Positions 1 to 12,689 of a stretch of DNA of 64,000 nucleotides are shown piece after piece. The notes under the pieces were generated by a model. The model saw nothing but the letters and a program-made list of their open reading frames with translations, was not told the origin of the DNA and searched no databases. The DNA is from Crambe crambe (lineage: Eukaryota > Porifera > Demospongiae > Poecilosclerida > Crambeidae): the NCBI GenBank assembly GCA_963924555.1, contig OZ004581.1:5867338-5931337 (forward strand), written 5' to 3'. Both the position numbers and the translations under genes were made by a program. The stretch's first letter is position 1. Each line of letters begins with the position of its first letter.

Positions 1-3000
1 CTAATAGCACAGCTACTTTGCTATTCTGAAAGGTTCTTGTCCTAGGAAGTGATAGCTAGTTGTAATAATATCCCTTATCTTGCAATTGTGACATTAATAG
101 TTTCTGGTCTTCAACCATGATGGACATCCTGTGTTTCCCCCTACAAGACTCTAAAGTGAACTTGGCTTGAGAGATTGGGATAAAGTACTTTGAATTTGGA
201 GGATGAAACTGGTGCCCATATCAGTGCCTTAGAACTCCAACTTCACATGAATGTTCAAAGTATCAACCGCCATATTTTTCAGGAGGGGGTGGGAGACAAC
301 TTGTGTCCTGGGAGACTCTGATTGCTAAATCTGCCAAACTATAAGCTTTATTACCATTTTGCGCATGCGCATTGTATTCGAAGGGTGGGGCTGACTGGTG
401 GTGGGCATTATTTCCATCAGCTGTCTTTAAAAGACCCGAGGCACACTGTTTTGAAGAGTACAGATTGCTCGTGGAATGTCTCAGCGAACTGCTTTAATAT
501 TCAGAGGGAAGTATTCTGGAGGAACCATCTGTGAGCAAGAAACTCCTGCCCTTTATGTTAGATCATCCAGTGATCCATGGAGTAAGTTGTCTTGACAGAG
601 TGAGTATCTGGGAAGAACACTTCAGATGATCATGCATTCCATGTCACACTGACCCATTTATATTTGCACTGTGGCTAGAGTACTGGCAGGAAGTTACATA
701 TAAAATACAGGGGCAGAAGAGCCAACTTTGAGTTGGGGGGTGAGATCACATAATTTAGTGGATTCTGGAGGAGTTTTGAAATAGAGCTACTACAGTTGTG
801 GATGGCCTTCCCCCCTCGTGGAGCATCCCCTGAAACACAGTTCTCTTTATCCCTAGCCTCACCCTTTACCTATTAATTGTCTGCCAGTACTCTAGACACT
901 CTGTTGTACTTATTGAGACTACCTCAATACCTACAAGAGTGTCCACCATCATCCCAGCCAAGCAAGTGACTATCAGTTAGGTCAGTGACTTTTGATTGAA
1001 GGTGGGAAAGAAATCTGATCATATTAATGCACATTTTCAGATTGTGCTGAGAATTTTCAGGTATCTGGGCAGAACACTGACCCCTTGCCATACTAACCCA
1101 TTGAGTCCTCTCTCCCTTGATAGGTTTCCTGTACCATCTGAATGCTTGGGAACTTCCTCCCTGATGAACAGGTTGGGAGTTGCTGGAAAAGCTGGAGAGA
1201 GATCTCTGTGAGATGACTGGTCAAAATTCATTCACATCAGTCAAACAGGTATGTGCAATGCATTGACTCTCTCCATCCCCATCAGTATCTGATAAGTACA
1301 TCTTCTTTTTGTTCCTCCCTCCCTCCCTCTATGTATTGTCCCATCTCACTTTGTCCCTAGCATGGATAGTGCTGAAGGGGAGTTTGTAGACCTGAGTACC
1401 TCATGGCCCACTATTGGAATCTTTGACGTATATCCCATTCATACTTATACTTGTGACTTTCTTATATTAAAACCCTTTACCCACTCTATCCTTGGCAATA
1501 GCCTGTTGAGGAGTCAATCCATCAAGTTCAGAGAGGTCCTCACTTTACTGATGGGATGGTGTCCTTTAATTTGTTGTGGGTTTTACTGTGTCCTCAATTA
1601 TTTCAGTTCGTTTTGTGAACCTTCTCAATTCTGCTCTTTGTTTGTTCACTCTTTCTCTCCTGCACATAATTACAATGGAACCTCCCAATAATGGACACAC
1701 TTGGGACCCAGCCTTTTGTCATTTGTAGAGAGCCTCAGAGGTTGTAGATTATAATGAGGTGATCACTAATGTGCACTTGTGTGGACCGTGTGGGTATTGT
1801 CTCTATGGATGTAATGAGGTGACCACTTCATTCTAGGTGTGTGGACCTTAATATTATTCTTATGGATGTAATGAGGTGACCACTAAATGTGCACTTTATT
1901 CTAGGTGTGTGGACCTTAGTATAGTGTGGATATTATCCTTATGGGGTGTACTGGAGATGGTGAGGCACAGTTAAAATAGTTTGGCTACAACATAGCCATA
2001 GATCAGGTTTAGTGATTTTGAGATACAAGTTGAGCACTTATGTTCTTGGGAAGATTGCAAGTATGGTTGGTAGAATGTCTCTCTTTTGGGAGCAGAGAGT
2101 GTATGCAAAATAATATTATCCTCTGAGACATAAATGAAAAAACTAAGCAGACTGAATGTTATCACAACACCAAATCAAAATGTTCATAAAATATAAATTT
2201 TTTGGGGGATTTCCTTATAATAATTATCCTGAAATAACACACACACCTGCTGGTATTGTGCTGCATGACCCTTTACCTTGCATGTGCATGTGAACTGTTT
2301 CTACTACCCTTGGTCAGGGTGGTGCAGTGTATGTGGGGAACAGAGGGTGGAATTTTCAAGGTGGGGATATAAAATTGAAGTACGAGTTGTTTTTTTTTTT
2401 TAATTTCTCACTACACAGTCTTAGATTAATTTTATTCCACTGCATTTAGCAGTTATCCTTAATAGTGATAAGATTATAATCATAAAATGGAAGTTATTTT
2501 TTTTCTAAGGACAATCCTTCCTGTAATTGTCCTCCTGTATTATAGACCTCTCTATGTTTATTAATGTTTGCTCTCACAATTAGTGCCTCTTTAGTTTCAA
2601 TGAAATCTTTCAGCTAATTATAGACAAGAGCATCTCTTTTAGGATGCAGGGTTGATTATTTAGTGTGAGATCAGGATGTGTGAGAACCCAATGTGTCTTG
2701 TAGTTTCAGGATTATATTGAAATGAGATTCAATGCAAGGACTTAATTGCAATGACAGTCTCTTATTGGATATTAATTTTTCCAGTCCATTCCTTCATTTT
2801 CCCCTTATCTGACACAATTTCAAAACTCTACAATGATTAGATAATCATATGCAGATGTACATACATGATGAGAGTGTTACTGCGTGTCCTGCAATGTGCT
2901 TATATTATGCTGACCCTTTAATGGAGTTCTCTCTCCCTTAATAGGGTTCCTGCACCCCCATATGTCTCTGTGGGTTAGTATGAGTTACTGGAAGAGCTGG

Positions 3001-4285
3001 AAAGAGCTTCAAACAGATAAATGTGCATTGTGGAAGAACTTTCTGTACTCTTTGTCCCTCCCTTATTTCCATAATTGATATATAGCTAGTTGGTTGTGCC
3101 ATGAATTCGGTTCAGGAGTTAATAAGTGCAGGTCAGTAGGAGGTTAGCAGTAGGATTTGTTATTGCACTGTGCAGATATCATGTGGTTTGAAATGACCCT
3201 TTACCTTGTACTATTGATACTACTAGTGTGTCTACCCTTTACCCAATCATTGTGGTGCTGTGTGAATGTACAATATGAGGGTGATGGTAGTGTGAAGATT
3301 GAAGTATGAAATATAGATTTAGCTACTCCATTGTGTTTAACAGTTGTCCATGTAAACTGTCCTTATAGTAGCAGCTTTGATAATGCTATAATCAAAGAAT
3401 TATGGAGCCTCTATTATAGTGCTAAGGATTGAGCTGTATATAATAATATTAACTCTCATAATAATTGAGGTGCTGCTTTAATGTTCTTCATGGTGTCTTT
3501 AAATAGAACAGGGATAGTTGTGTGCAAAGTTCACGAATAGAGTCCTTACCCCTCCTAGTTTCAATAACCACATCCATTATTATCCACCAGGAGTTAATGA
3601 ATGCAGGTGCAGGTTAGCAAAAGATCATGTGGTCTGAACCCTTTACCTTGAACTTGTGAACGTGTACTAAATGAAGTAAGTATAATTGTTAGTTGAATGT
3701 GCAGTTTTGCTGGTTTGGAAATTTTTGGGGCCATATACATCACACCAAGCATAATCACTTATCCCTTGCTACGCATGCAAGGGGTAAAGTGTTGGTGTTA
3801 TGTGGGTGGGTGGGTGGGTAGAATAAGATCGGATGGCCTTCTTTTGCTGTAGCTAGCTATGCTGCCGCGTGCTCTTGCCTGCTATCCACGCATGCGCATA
3901 ATCTACTGGTTAGGCCCCTCTCTCCATTAATTCCATTCCATTAGCCTTCATTACACACTTTATTACTCTAACTCTTGGGTTGATGAATACCATCATCACA
4001 CTTCAATACTCTAATTAGTGGGTGGATGAATACCACATACCTTGCAGAAATTTTGACTCTGACATGTATTACACACTTCATTACTCGCAATGCTTTTAAA
4101 TGGGACATTGGTTCCTCTGGATGTGGTGTGATCATAAATAATTTCACAGTCTCATGGGTGAATATTTGATAGCACCTAAACCCCTATGTTGAACGTCAGA
4201 CGTACCAGCGATATGCATCTGATAGGTTTCACAATATGTTACTTATCTGAATATCATTAATCTTGAGAGGGACATTTCATCCCCT
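1..4285. other. No supported gene; repeat-rich non-coding DNA
   Basis: No open frame here has recognisable homology or convincing exon borders. Two related segments at about 1,085-1,215 and 2,910-3,020 share the string CTCTCTCCCTT, an AG-type acceptor, CCTG and a GAGCTGG/GCTGGA tail. They may be old exon copies or just a dispersed repeat. A half MITE end (ACAATGGAACCTCCC) lies at 1,672. Otherwise I see only AT-rich DNA and the tandem repeat listed separately. Confidence 0.5.
1745..1945. repeat. Imperfect tandem repeat, 3-4 units of about 55-60 bp
   Basis: The string GATGTAATGAGGTGACCACT followed by TTCTAGGTGTGTGGACCTTA recurs at about 1,808 and 1,863, with a diverged unit (AATGAGGTGATCACTAATG) at about 1,752. 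The spacing varies from about 55 to 57 bp. No coding potential is seen. Confidence 0.75.
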
Positions 4286-4312
4286 CCCCCCCCCCCCCCC
4301 CCCCCCCCCCCC
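4286..4312. repeat. Poly-C tract of 27
   Basis: An uninterrupted run of 27 C follows CATCCCCT and precedes AAGCTTAG. It is a low-complexity tract that may collapse or expand in assembly, so its length is unreliable. Confidence 0.9.
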
Positions 4313-5017
4313 AAGCTTAGCCCCTGATTATGTATGGTTAACCAATGAAGGACTTAATTAAGGTGTTATTGGTATCTAAAGCCTGAACTATGCAACTGTA
4401 GCAGAGACTCCGGCCATGGTGCAAGCACATAGGGTTCTCTGGCCCCCTCTTTCCAAAAACTCTGGATCACCTGGTATGGGATCAGAATGTGTGAGATGTG
4501 TCTTGTAGTTTTAGGATTACATTTCATACATTTGAAATGATTTCCCCATATTGTCCTCCCAATATTATGCTCTACACTTCTGGGTGGTATGACTTCTGCT
4601 GGATATATAATGTTTGTTGCATTTCATAGGGTCTCAGCAGGTGAAATCTTAATTGTCTGTTATAACATGAGTTCCTTAGCTGTTGTCCAATCAACATCTT
4701 CACAGCTACCTGACTCCCTAGGGACACAACTCCCTTCATCCATGGCCATACATTATCCCTTTCGAATATGCTAAATCTACCCCTGATCTGGGTGTCTGAC
4801 TGGGCCTTGTGCAAGACAACAAGTGTCATTCAGAGAAATTACTAGTGTAGCTACCAGTAATTACTGCAATTACTAATCACTAGATAGAGATTAGCTAGTA
4901 GTAATTAGTTTCCCACAGCTAGTGCTTGGATGTATTAAAACTTCTATAGTCTCACATGTACCAGGGTCTGACTTCTAGTGCGTGTTAATTTCAATAACCA
5001 CACCCATTCAGGAGGCC

Positions 5018-5235
5018 TAGGGGTGAAGTAGGAATAGTAGTTTTGTAATATTGCTATGGTTCTTGAGTTTGGTGATGGGTACAGGTAAGGGGTTACTTGA
5101 CTCACTTGTTGCTGAAGGGGGATTTAAGTTGGGTGATATAGGTGTGGTTATTGAAATTAGGAGGGCTAGGAGTTACAGGAATAGTAATAATTTTTGCTTC
5201 ACTTTAAATTTCTTTTAAAATTTTTTGCGCTCATT
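5018..5235. repeat. Half copy of the 56-kb foldback repeat
   Basis: This stretch matches one arm of the palindrome at 56,080-56,572, including GGTTCTTGAGTTTGGTGAT, CTCACTTGTTGCTGAAGGGG and GAAATTAGGAGGGCTAGGAG. Only one arm is present. It appears to be a dispersed element and carries no gene. Confidence 0.75.
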
Positions 5236-5310
5236 CAATTAAATTCAATTACTACCTGGGACTGTCACGTTTGTGTGTAGGTGTTGTTATTGTTAATAGG
5301 TTAAGTTATC

Positions 5311-5560
5311 AATCTCCCATGCTATTGTAAACAGTTTACTCAATGAACACTTTCAATTTGGTGTTATGATAACAGTCAGTCCACATATCATTGCAGTGGA
5401 TCTCCCAAATCAACTGGCTACAGGCTCTTTGTGAGTATACAGATTATAAGGAAATCTCCCATGCTATTGTAAACAATTTACTCAATGAACACTTTCAATT
5501 TGGTGTTATGATAACAGTCAGTCCACATATCATTGCAGTGGATCTCCCAAATCAACTAGG
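5311..5560. repeat. Tandem duplication, about 105 bp repeated at a 142-bp period
   Basis: AATCTCCCATGCTATTGTAA starts at 5,311 and again at 5,453. The two copies stay almost identical for about 105 bp, through CAGTCAGTCCACATATCATT and GATCTCCCAAATCAACT. A 142-aa open frame overlaps the second copy (5,391-5,819) but has no recognisable family, and I do not call it a gene. Confidence 0.85.
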
Positions 5561-6041
5561 CAAACTCTGTCCTCAGCTTCATAGGTTCCAACTTTCTGAA
5601 ATTAATATACCGCACATAAGCGGGTGCGAAAATTTTGAAACCACAATTAACCACACCCTTTTTCTTAAGCAAGTAGCCAAGTGTCTGTGGCTGCTTCCGT
5701 GGCAGACAATATATAGGCTTGTAGTAATTTCGTGCATGGCACTTGGTCCACTGTTTCCACCATCACATAAATTTTCACTCATCAAAGGCTTAAATCTTTC
5801 TTCCAACAGCAAGGTCTAAATAAAGTTGGCATGTTATTAAAATTGAATCGAGGTTCAGTTATATTGTAAACTTGGGTTCTCAAAAGTAGCTTGATGGTTT
5901 ATATTTTCTGAAGAAACTAGCATGTGGATTAAAATAATGGGTCAATCTATAGCTTACCACTATAATACCCACATACCTAGACTTGACTCTTCGATAATTG
6001 GCTGTACGATTCAAGTAGATCTATTGTGGAAAGAACCTCAG

Positions 6042-6492
6042 TCAAGGCTTGGAAATGGGCAAGAAGGACACTGCCACATTCATGCATAATGATATAGGTG
6101 TTCCAGTCCCATTGTAACAGGAACTATTTCTAAATTACTTCATATCATTCTGTCTTGTGTGGTCTTTGCAGTATTCTCTCACTTTCTTTATTGTGGTGTG
6201 GTTACTCTGTTCAGTCACCTCATTAAAGTAAGTACACATTCCATACTCAGTCCAACAAGAGAGTTCCTGTTTGTCAATTTATCCTTACATGATGGGCAAA
6301 GAGAACAACAGAAATGTCAAAGCAAATAGGTGATAGGAGGATATGCCACAATGGGAATTGCTCTAATAAGGAAACTTGTTAAATTTCTTAATAATGGCTA
6401 AAACTACTGGTAAATAAGCAGAAAACAAATATTGTTTTTCATTACTTGGTTGAAACATTATTCAAGCATCCTATCTCGTTGGCAGCATAGCT

Positions 6493-6527
<35 letters not shown>

Positions 6528-7729
6528 ACTTTTAGCAGCAGATTTTCATAGCAATTTTTAGGAAATTTTATCACCCAAAAGTTTTATTTCCAGCATGCAT
6601 AGCTATCTGTGGCTGCAGGAAGTATACCTATTTGCAGATCAGTTGTCACAAAAAGGGTCATCAATTTGCATGCATGCGTGTTGATTCAATTAATTGAGAT
6701 GAACTCACATGTGTGCAAATTGACGACCCTTTATGTGACAATCTGCATATCGGTGTAGACTGTCGATACAGGTGTATGTTTGATAATGGGTTTAATATTA
6801 TCAAAAACCAAAAATTACGTAGCCTCCTTTTGAGTAGCCCACAGTTAAGTCCTTTGTTAAGTCCTTTGATAGGAGGTTATGGTATTGCTGTTCTGGGTGA
6901 CCGGCCAGAATTTCCTAATGGAATGCCTTATGCATTAGAGTGGAGATCCTATACACCAGTAAAGGATCTAGGAGAGTTGTATTTGCAATCCCTTTAAACA
7001 CTAAAAAACTAGAGCTCATAGAATTCAATGCCCCGCTGTAATAAGCCTGTGGTACTAGCCCAGCTCCAAATTTGATAAGGATTGATTATTAAATTTTAAT
7101 GCACATGAGATCCTTATCTGGCAGGATCGAATTAACTGATAGCCGGAGCCAGCAAGAAAAACATACATTCAAGCCACCAAGAGAGCGTTCTTTATGCTAT
7201 CGGAATTATGGCTGCAAGAAAATGTCATAGCTAAGTATGAAATCTGCTAGCAGTAAGTGTCGAAAAGCGGGTATTTTACAAGTTTTCTGCCACAGACATA
7301 ATTATATAGTGACTCCAACTGATTGCTTGACCCCTTCCTGAGCTCTCACATCTATTCAGGAACAGCCTCAAGTTTACACAATTCTTCATTCTTACATTGG
7401 ACAACCAACTTGCAATTCACTGTACAAGACCCATACATAGATCCACACCAACATCTCCAAAATTTGATAAGCCCAATCTGCAATCTGAGGATATTGGTTT
7501 CCTTCCATCAATTGTGTTTGCAGTAGTATGAGTTTACATAGGACATGAACTCAACTTGCAAAGCACTGTATATAGTTATGGCCAGAGTTTGAGCTAGTCA
7601 AGGCTTGGAAATGGGCAAGAAGGACACTGCCACATTCATGCATAATGATATAGGCGTTCCAGTCCCATTGTAACAGGAACTATTTCTAAATTACTTCATA
7701 TCATTCTGTCTTGTGTTGTCTCACTTTCT
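6042..7729. repeat. Pair of direct repeats of about 135-145 bp
   Basis: TCAAGGCTTGGAAATGGGCA begins at 6,042 and at 7,598. Both copies continue through ATGCATAATGATATAGG and TTCATATCATTCTGTCTTGTG to about 6,187 and 7,729. They frame the inner part of the foldback structure described next. Confidence 0.85.
6643..6741. repeat. Short palindromic (MITE-like) element, copy 1
   Basis: It starts TTGTCACAAAAAGGGTCATC and ends GACCCTTTATGTGACAA, so each end is the reverse complement of the other. The centre is AATTAATT. Copy 2 lies at 7,789-7,888 in the other arm of the large foldback. Confidence 0.8.
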
Positions 7730-7788
7730 GTATTGAGATGTACACCTGTAGTGACAGTTTACATATATAGGGTACGCTGATTTGCAGG

Positions 7789-7888
7789 TTGTCACATAAA
7801 GGGTCATCAATTTGCACACATGCACGGTCATCTCAATTAATTGAATCAACACGCATGCATGCAAATTGACGACCCTTTTTTGTGACAA
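7789..7888. repeat. Short palindromic (MITE-like) element, copy 2
   Basis: The left end is TTGTCACATAAAGGGTCATC and the right end GACCCTTTTTTGTGACAA. It is the same family as 6,643-6,741, so a palindrome is nested in each arm of a larger palindrome. Confidence 0.8.
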
Positions 7889-9453
7889 CCGACCTGCAAA
7901 TTGGTATACTTCCTGCAGCCACGGGCAGTTATGCATGCTGGAAATAAAACTTTATGAGATAAAATTTCCAAATAGTCATAGGTTCAGAAGTAAACAAGAA
8001 AAGATGCAGGGTTAATTATCAAGGAGACAAGTTTTCCTTCCTGATAAGCAGAAAACAAAACATTATTGAAGCATCCTGTAATGCTCTATCTTGAAAACAA
8101 CAACAACAACAAAACAGCTGAAGAGGGCAAGATTTTCATAGCGACATTGTGGCTACCAATTCTTGATTCATTGCCTCACATATTAAATTTCATTTAAATT
8201 GGGTCGGTCCTATCCTTTAATTGGATATGTACTGCAGTAAGATGTAGCATCCACTTGTTAACTTTGTGGGAAGTCAACCAGTAGTTCTAGCCATGGGTCT
8301 CACCCTATTATTAAGTAATTTAACAATAGCCTTAGTTTCTTTATTCTAGAGCTATGCAAAATAATTCCCATTATGGCATATCCTATCACCTATTAGCTTT
8401 GACATTTCTGTTGGTTCTCCTTGCCCATCATGCAAGGATAAATTGACAGGTACAGGAACTCTCTTGTTGGACTGAGTATGGAATGTGTACTTGTACCATA
8501 ATGAGGTGATTGAACAGAGTAACCATGTTTGATAATGGGCATTGAGTTTAATGAAGAAACTGATTACTGTGCCTTACTTGCAATTTTGATACATGTACCA
8601 TATTTGTATGTTGTTGACAGGTTGAGACACATCACATGTCATTCCCTATAAGTTATCAACTACTACACAATGTCTATATAGGAACAATCATCTTCTATAT
8701 TGGGATGACCTCATAATACTCATTGTCTATCACTATGTGGTACTACTATGATAGTAACACTAACCTTTATTCCACCATCCCTTACTATTTGTCTTCCATA
8801 ATGGGATAATTGATTTTTCCTTTAAGGTTTGGACAACCTTTCCACATCATGTTTATAGTGAGTGATTAGACACACTTGTTGGTGGTATCAGGTGAATATA
8901 ATAATGTAATCTCCAAGGACACTTGCAATTATAGAGGAATATTCTTACTTGCTGCAGACACCATGACATGCAAGGCCTCTAGGAGTTCACTTGTCCTGTC
9001 ATCTGCGAGCAGGAAAGTACCTTTATCAGGTGAGGTGTATATACCAGCTGTAGCTGGTAAGATCGTCGTCATTTTATGTTGAAAAAATTGGAAGAGCTGT
9101 GACTTACTGATATCACATAAATAGTACCACACAGTATTCAGGCACTAGGCATGGCTAATCCATACTCTGATACCTGCCATCTCTATTGGTTTTAAAAGAG
9201 TTGAAATTTTCTTCATGTGTGTGTTCGGTTGCACTAGGAGTGAATTCATTTTGTGTGTGTGTGTTTATAGGTTACACTAGGAGTGAAACACATCACATGT
9301 TATTCCCTATAAGTTATTGACTACTGCACAATGTCTATTATTGGAACTGCCTTATCTATAATTATTGTAATGACCTCATAGTACTCATCATTATCTCTTA
9401 ATGCAACACTAGTATCATGGTATTACCTTTGTACTGTGTTACCTTTCCACAAA

Positions 9454-10070
9454 GTCATGTCATTGGAGTTCATACTGTGCAAAAGGGTCACTTGTAAAGA
9501 TGTTGGAGTCTATCATTGTGTGTATATAAAGCATTTCCTCATGTGACCAATTAGCTCAATTGCTTATGCTATAATATTTGTTCCCATGAGGTAAGACATA
9601 TCTACTATTGGGCTCATTCACTGTATCAAAAGGTTTTGGTGGTGGTGGTGGTGGTGGTGGGGGAGGGGGGGGGGGGCATTCTTACCCCTAATAATAGCCT
9701 TTATATCTCCAGAAAATGGGTGTGGCAAGCCACATCACAAGCAGTAGAATATTTCCCCTTGCTTTTGTTTATGGGGTCTGCAATTCAGGTCCTCAACCCC
9801 TCCCTCCCACTTCCCTTCAGCAGACATGCTTGTTGATAAACAAACATGTAGTTGTGGGTATTGCATTGCCTTATATGGACATCATGTGGTACCACAGTCA
9901 TGTCATTGGAGTTCATACTGTGCAAAAGGGTCACTTGTAAAGATGTTGGAGTCTATCATTGTGTGTATGTAAAGCATTTCCTCATGTGACCAATTAGCTC
10001 AATTGCTTATGCTATAATATCTGTTCCCACGAGGTAAGACATATCCACTATTGGGCTCGCTCATTCACTG
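9454..10070. repeat. Direct duplication of about 170 bp at a 443-bp offset
   Basis: GTCATGTCATTGGAGTTCAT begins at 9,454 and 9,897. Both copies run through GTGCAAAAGGGTCACTTGTA and CTCATGTGACCAATTAGCTC to CTATTGGGCTC. Between them lies a (GGT)n/poly-G tract at about 9,634-9,676. Confidence 0.85.
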
Positions 10071-10930
10071 TCAATAAGTCTATTTGGATTTACCTTGCCC
10101 CTTGATCATTCTGCTATAACTTTCTCAATTCTTAAAAGCTCAGGTCCCTAGAGTGTTTTGAGATGTGGTTACTCTATTCAGTCACCTCATTAGAGTGCAC
10201 ATTCCAGGAGAGAGATCCTGTACCAAATATACAGTCATCCCCACATTCCTAATATCAAATACTCATGCCATTACTTAGTGAAGAGTGTCACAGTGGTGAG
10301 GGAGGTGAGAAGGGAGAAGTTATACGGTCACAGTGATGTGAAGTTCTAACAACCCCTCCTCCGAGTCCCTCTGTACCTGCTAATTCATTTACACTTTGTA
10401 CTCTAACCCTTTCCTCTTATACTTGGCTAATTTATTACATGGCATTCATTTATGATGATTCCACTACCATCTTGTGGTTCCATCTCCACTGGTTAGTGTC
10501 GCACAGATTTAATTCGTGATGACATTATTTGCCATGGTAACCTTAAGTGGGTCAGTTGTAGTGGGTGTGAGTGGTGTTTTCATGGCAAGTGTATCTGATC
10601 TGTGTGCATGGTAGGTGTGTCAGTAATGGTATCACATTTGTTGCACCCCTAAATCTAAAACATTACGTCTTATGGCAGGAATAAAAGTTTTCCAGATAGT
10701 GAAGCCATGTCCATATTATAGTGATGACCAGATGGGGTCAATAGAGAACAGTGTGTGTATCAAAAAGTGGTGGTGGTGGTGGGCCCGTTAATAACAGCCT
10801 TCATATCTTCAGAAAATGGGTGTGGTAAGCCACATCACCAGCAAGTAGTGGACTCACTGTTGTTCATAGGGCAATTTAGGTCCAACCCCCTCCCACTCCA
10901 GATAGAGCCCCACCCTCCCGATGACCAATT
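9616..10930. repeat. Second direct-repeat pair around (GGT)n tracts
   Basis: A GGTGGTGGTGG tract followed by CCAGAAAATGGGTGTGGCAA (about 9,634-9,800) recurs as GGTGGTGGTGG and TCAGAAAATGGGTGTGGTAA (about 10,760-10,930). The region 10,070-12,680 otherwise holds scattered repeat fragments, for example GTGGGCGTGGT at about 11,577, and no gene I can support. Confidence 0.65.
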
Positions 10931-12689
10931 CTTGCAAGATTCCCTAAAACCGCTGTACCATGCAGTACCATGCATATATAATTATGATGGAGAAGTGGCT
11001 TGCTCACAGGCACCAAAAAGGGTGGGGATTCTTGATCTGAACCCACCCCCTCCTTTGAGCCTGACATGTACCAATCGAGAGGTGTACTGGTAGGTGAAGG
11101 GAGAAGCTGTACATTCATCTGATGCTACATTCATAATGGTGGATATGTAGTGATGTGAAGTTCTGTTAGAACCCCTCCACCTCCCTGAGACCCTCTGTAC
11201 CTGTTAATACATCCTCTGACCCTTTCCCATTATACAGATTCATCTACCATCAGGTTCTCTAGTTTTTGTGGTTCAGCTATAGCTACTAGCTAAGTGTTGT
11301 TATGCACTGGGAGTGAGACACGCCACACGTCATTTCAAGTTATCAACTACTACACAATATCTATATTCAAAAAATTGTACACATGTGTGAGGTTATGAGG
11401 TTATATTCCTGATGTTTGACCTTTAGCCATGCACTCTTTCACAATGGTGATATAGATGTCAAGAGTCTCCACCCTCAATGTAGACTAATAAACTCTCCTG
11501 AACAAGAGCCAGGGAGAACACTACATGTATGAGAGCTGGTTTATGCTGTTAATAATAGATGGGTGTGGTTATAAAGTGGGCGTGGTCAGTACAAATTTTT
11601 CCATGCACTTGTGCGCACATATTCAGCACCTCAAAATTCCTTCCAGTGGCTCTGGGGCAAATCAAGATTTGACAAAATCATTTCAGGGGGGAGGGAAGAC
11701 AAAATGCCCCTTTGCCCCCACCTGAAAAACCAGATCTGGTTCTGAACAATGATAAATTGAGGTACAACAAATGCTAGTTGAGGAGTGCATTACTGACACA
11801 ACTACCATGCACACAGATCAGATACACTTGCCATGAAAAAGGAAATGTGGAGGAAGACAGGTTGAAGTGCAAATGTTTCAATGGGTATAGGGGGACGGAG
11901 AGTCATAACAGAACTTCACATCACCACATTATGATTGTATACCTCTCTACTGGTACACATTTGGCTCAAAGGAAGGAACCAAGTATCATACATTTTGGAG
12001 GAGGGTTGAGACCAAGAACCCTCAGGGCCACCCTATTGAAGTGCCTCTCCATTGTAGCCACATCACTTTTAGTCAGTTTCAAAAGATGTTGATACATCCA
12101 TATAAAGGCAATGCAATGCCCATGCATGTTTGTTTATCACAAGCATTATATTATTAGGTGGTTATGGCACATGCAATCAATTTCATAATTATGTAGCTCT
12201 ACAAAAGCAATCATCATTAATGTGCCACAATTGGAAACCACTGAATTGGTCCCACAGTCATCTAAATGTGTGGGCACCGGCTATAGCTATCTCACATTCT
12301 CTGTAAGTTCCTACCATGAGCAATTGACTGCAAATGTTTCCCTATAACTCTCTTCTCCCTTACACCACACTAGCTGAAATGAAATGGTGATAATACCTCC
12401 CAAGTTATCAAGATGCAATTATACTGGACAGAAAGGACTGAGAGCCAGGTCCTTCATTTTAGTATTAATTCAAGGTCATACGTGTAATTAGTACTAGTAT
12501 TAACCACATGTAATTAGTACTAGTTATGTAACTAGGCTCAAGTTCAACAACCTGCCCCTTCTTATCCTCCCCACCCTCCTTGTAGCTCCCAAAAGAATTA
12601 GCTATGTTATAGCTATAGTGAAATGTAGATACATGAACAAGTAAATTAAAGGTTGGAGTAGTCCATAATGACCTGTTTTTATGTGTGTT

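Larger units (their letters stand above)
6199..8525. repeat. Large imperfect inverted repeat (foldback)
   Basis: The left arm (about 6,199-6,780) is the reverse complement of the right arm (about 7,738-8,525). The outer match pairs GTTACTCTGTTCAGTCACCT with the reverse of the sequence ending at 8,525. The inner match pairs ACAGGTGTAT near 6,768 with TACACCTGT near 7,741. Indels break the pairing in places. The left arm includes a (CAA)n run at 6,493-6,528 and the right arm a shorter one near 8,095. The spacer holds no recognisable transposase. An open frame at 6,713-6,997 has no known family. Confidence 0.75.

Noticed and set aside
5391..5819. 142-codon open frame
   Set aside because: It spans the tandem duplication, has no recognisable domain, and the opposite strand is also open over part of it.
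8929..9132. Exon between TTGCTGCAG and GCTG|GTAAGA near 9 kb
   Set aside because: The splice-like borders are on the plus strand, but the more protein-like frame is on the minus strand. No family is recognised, so I cannot choose.
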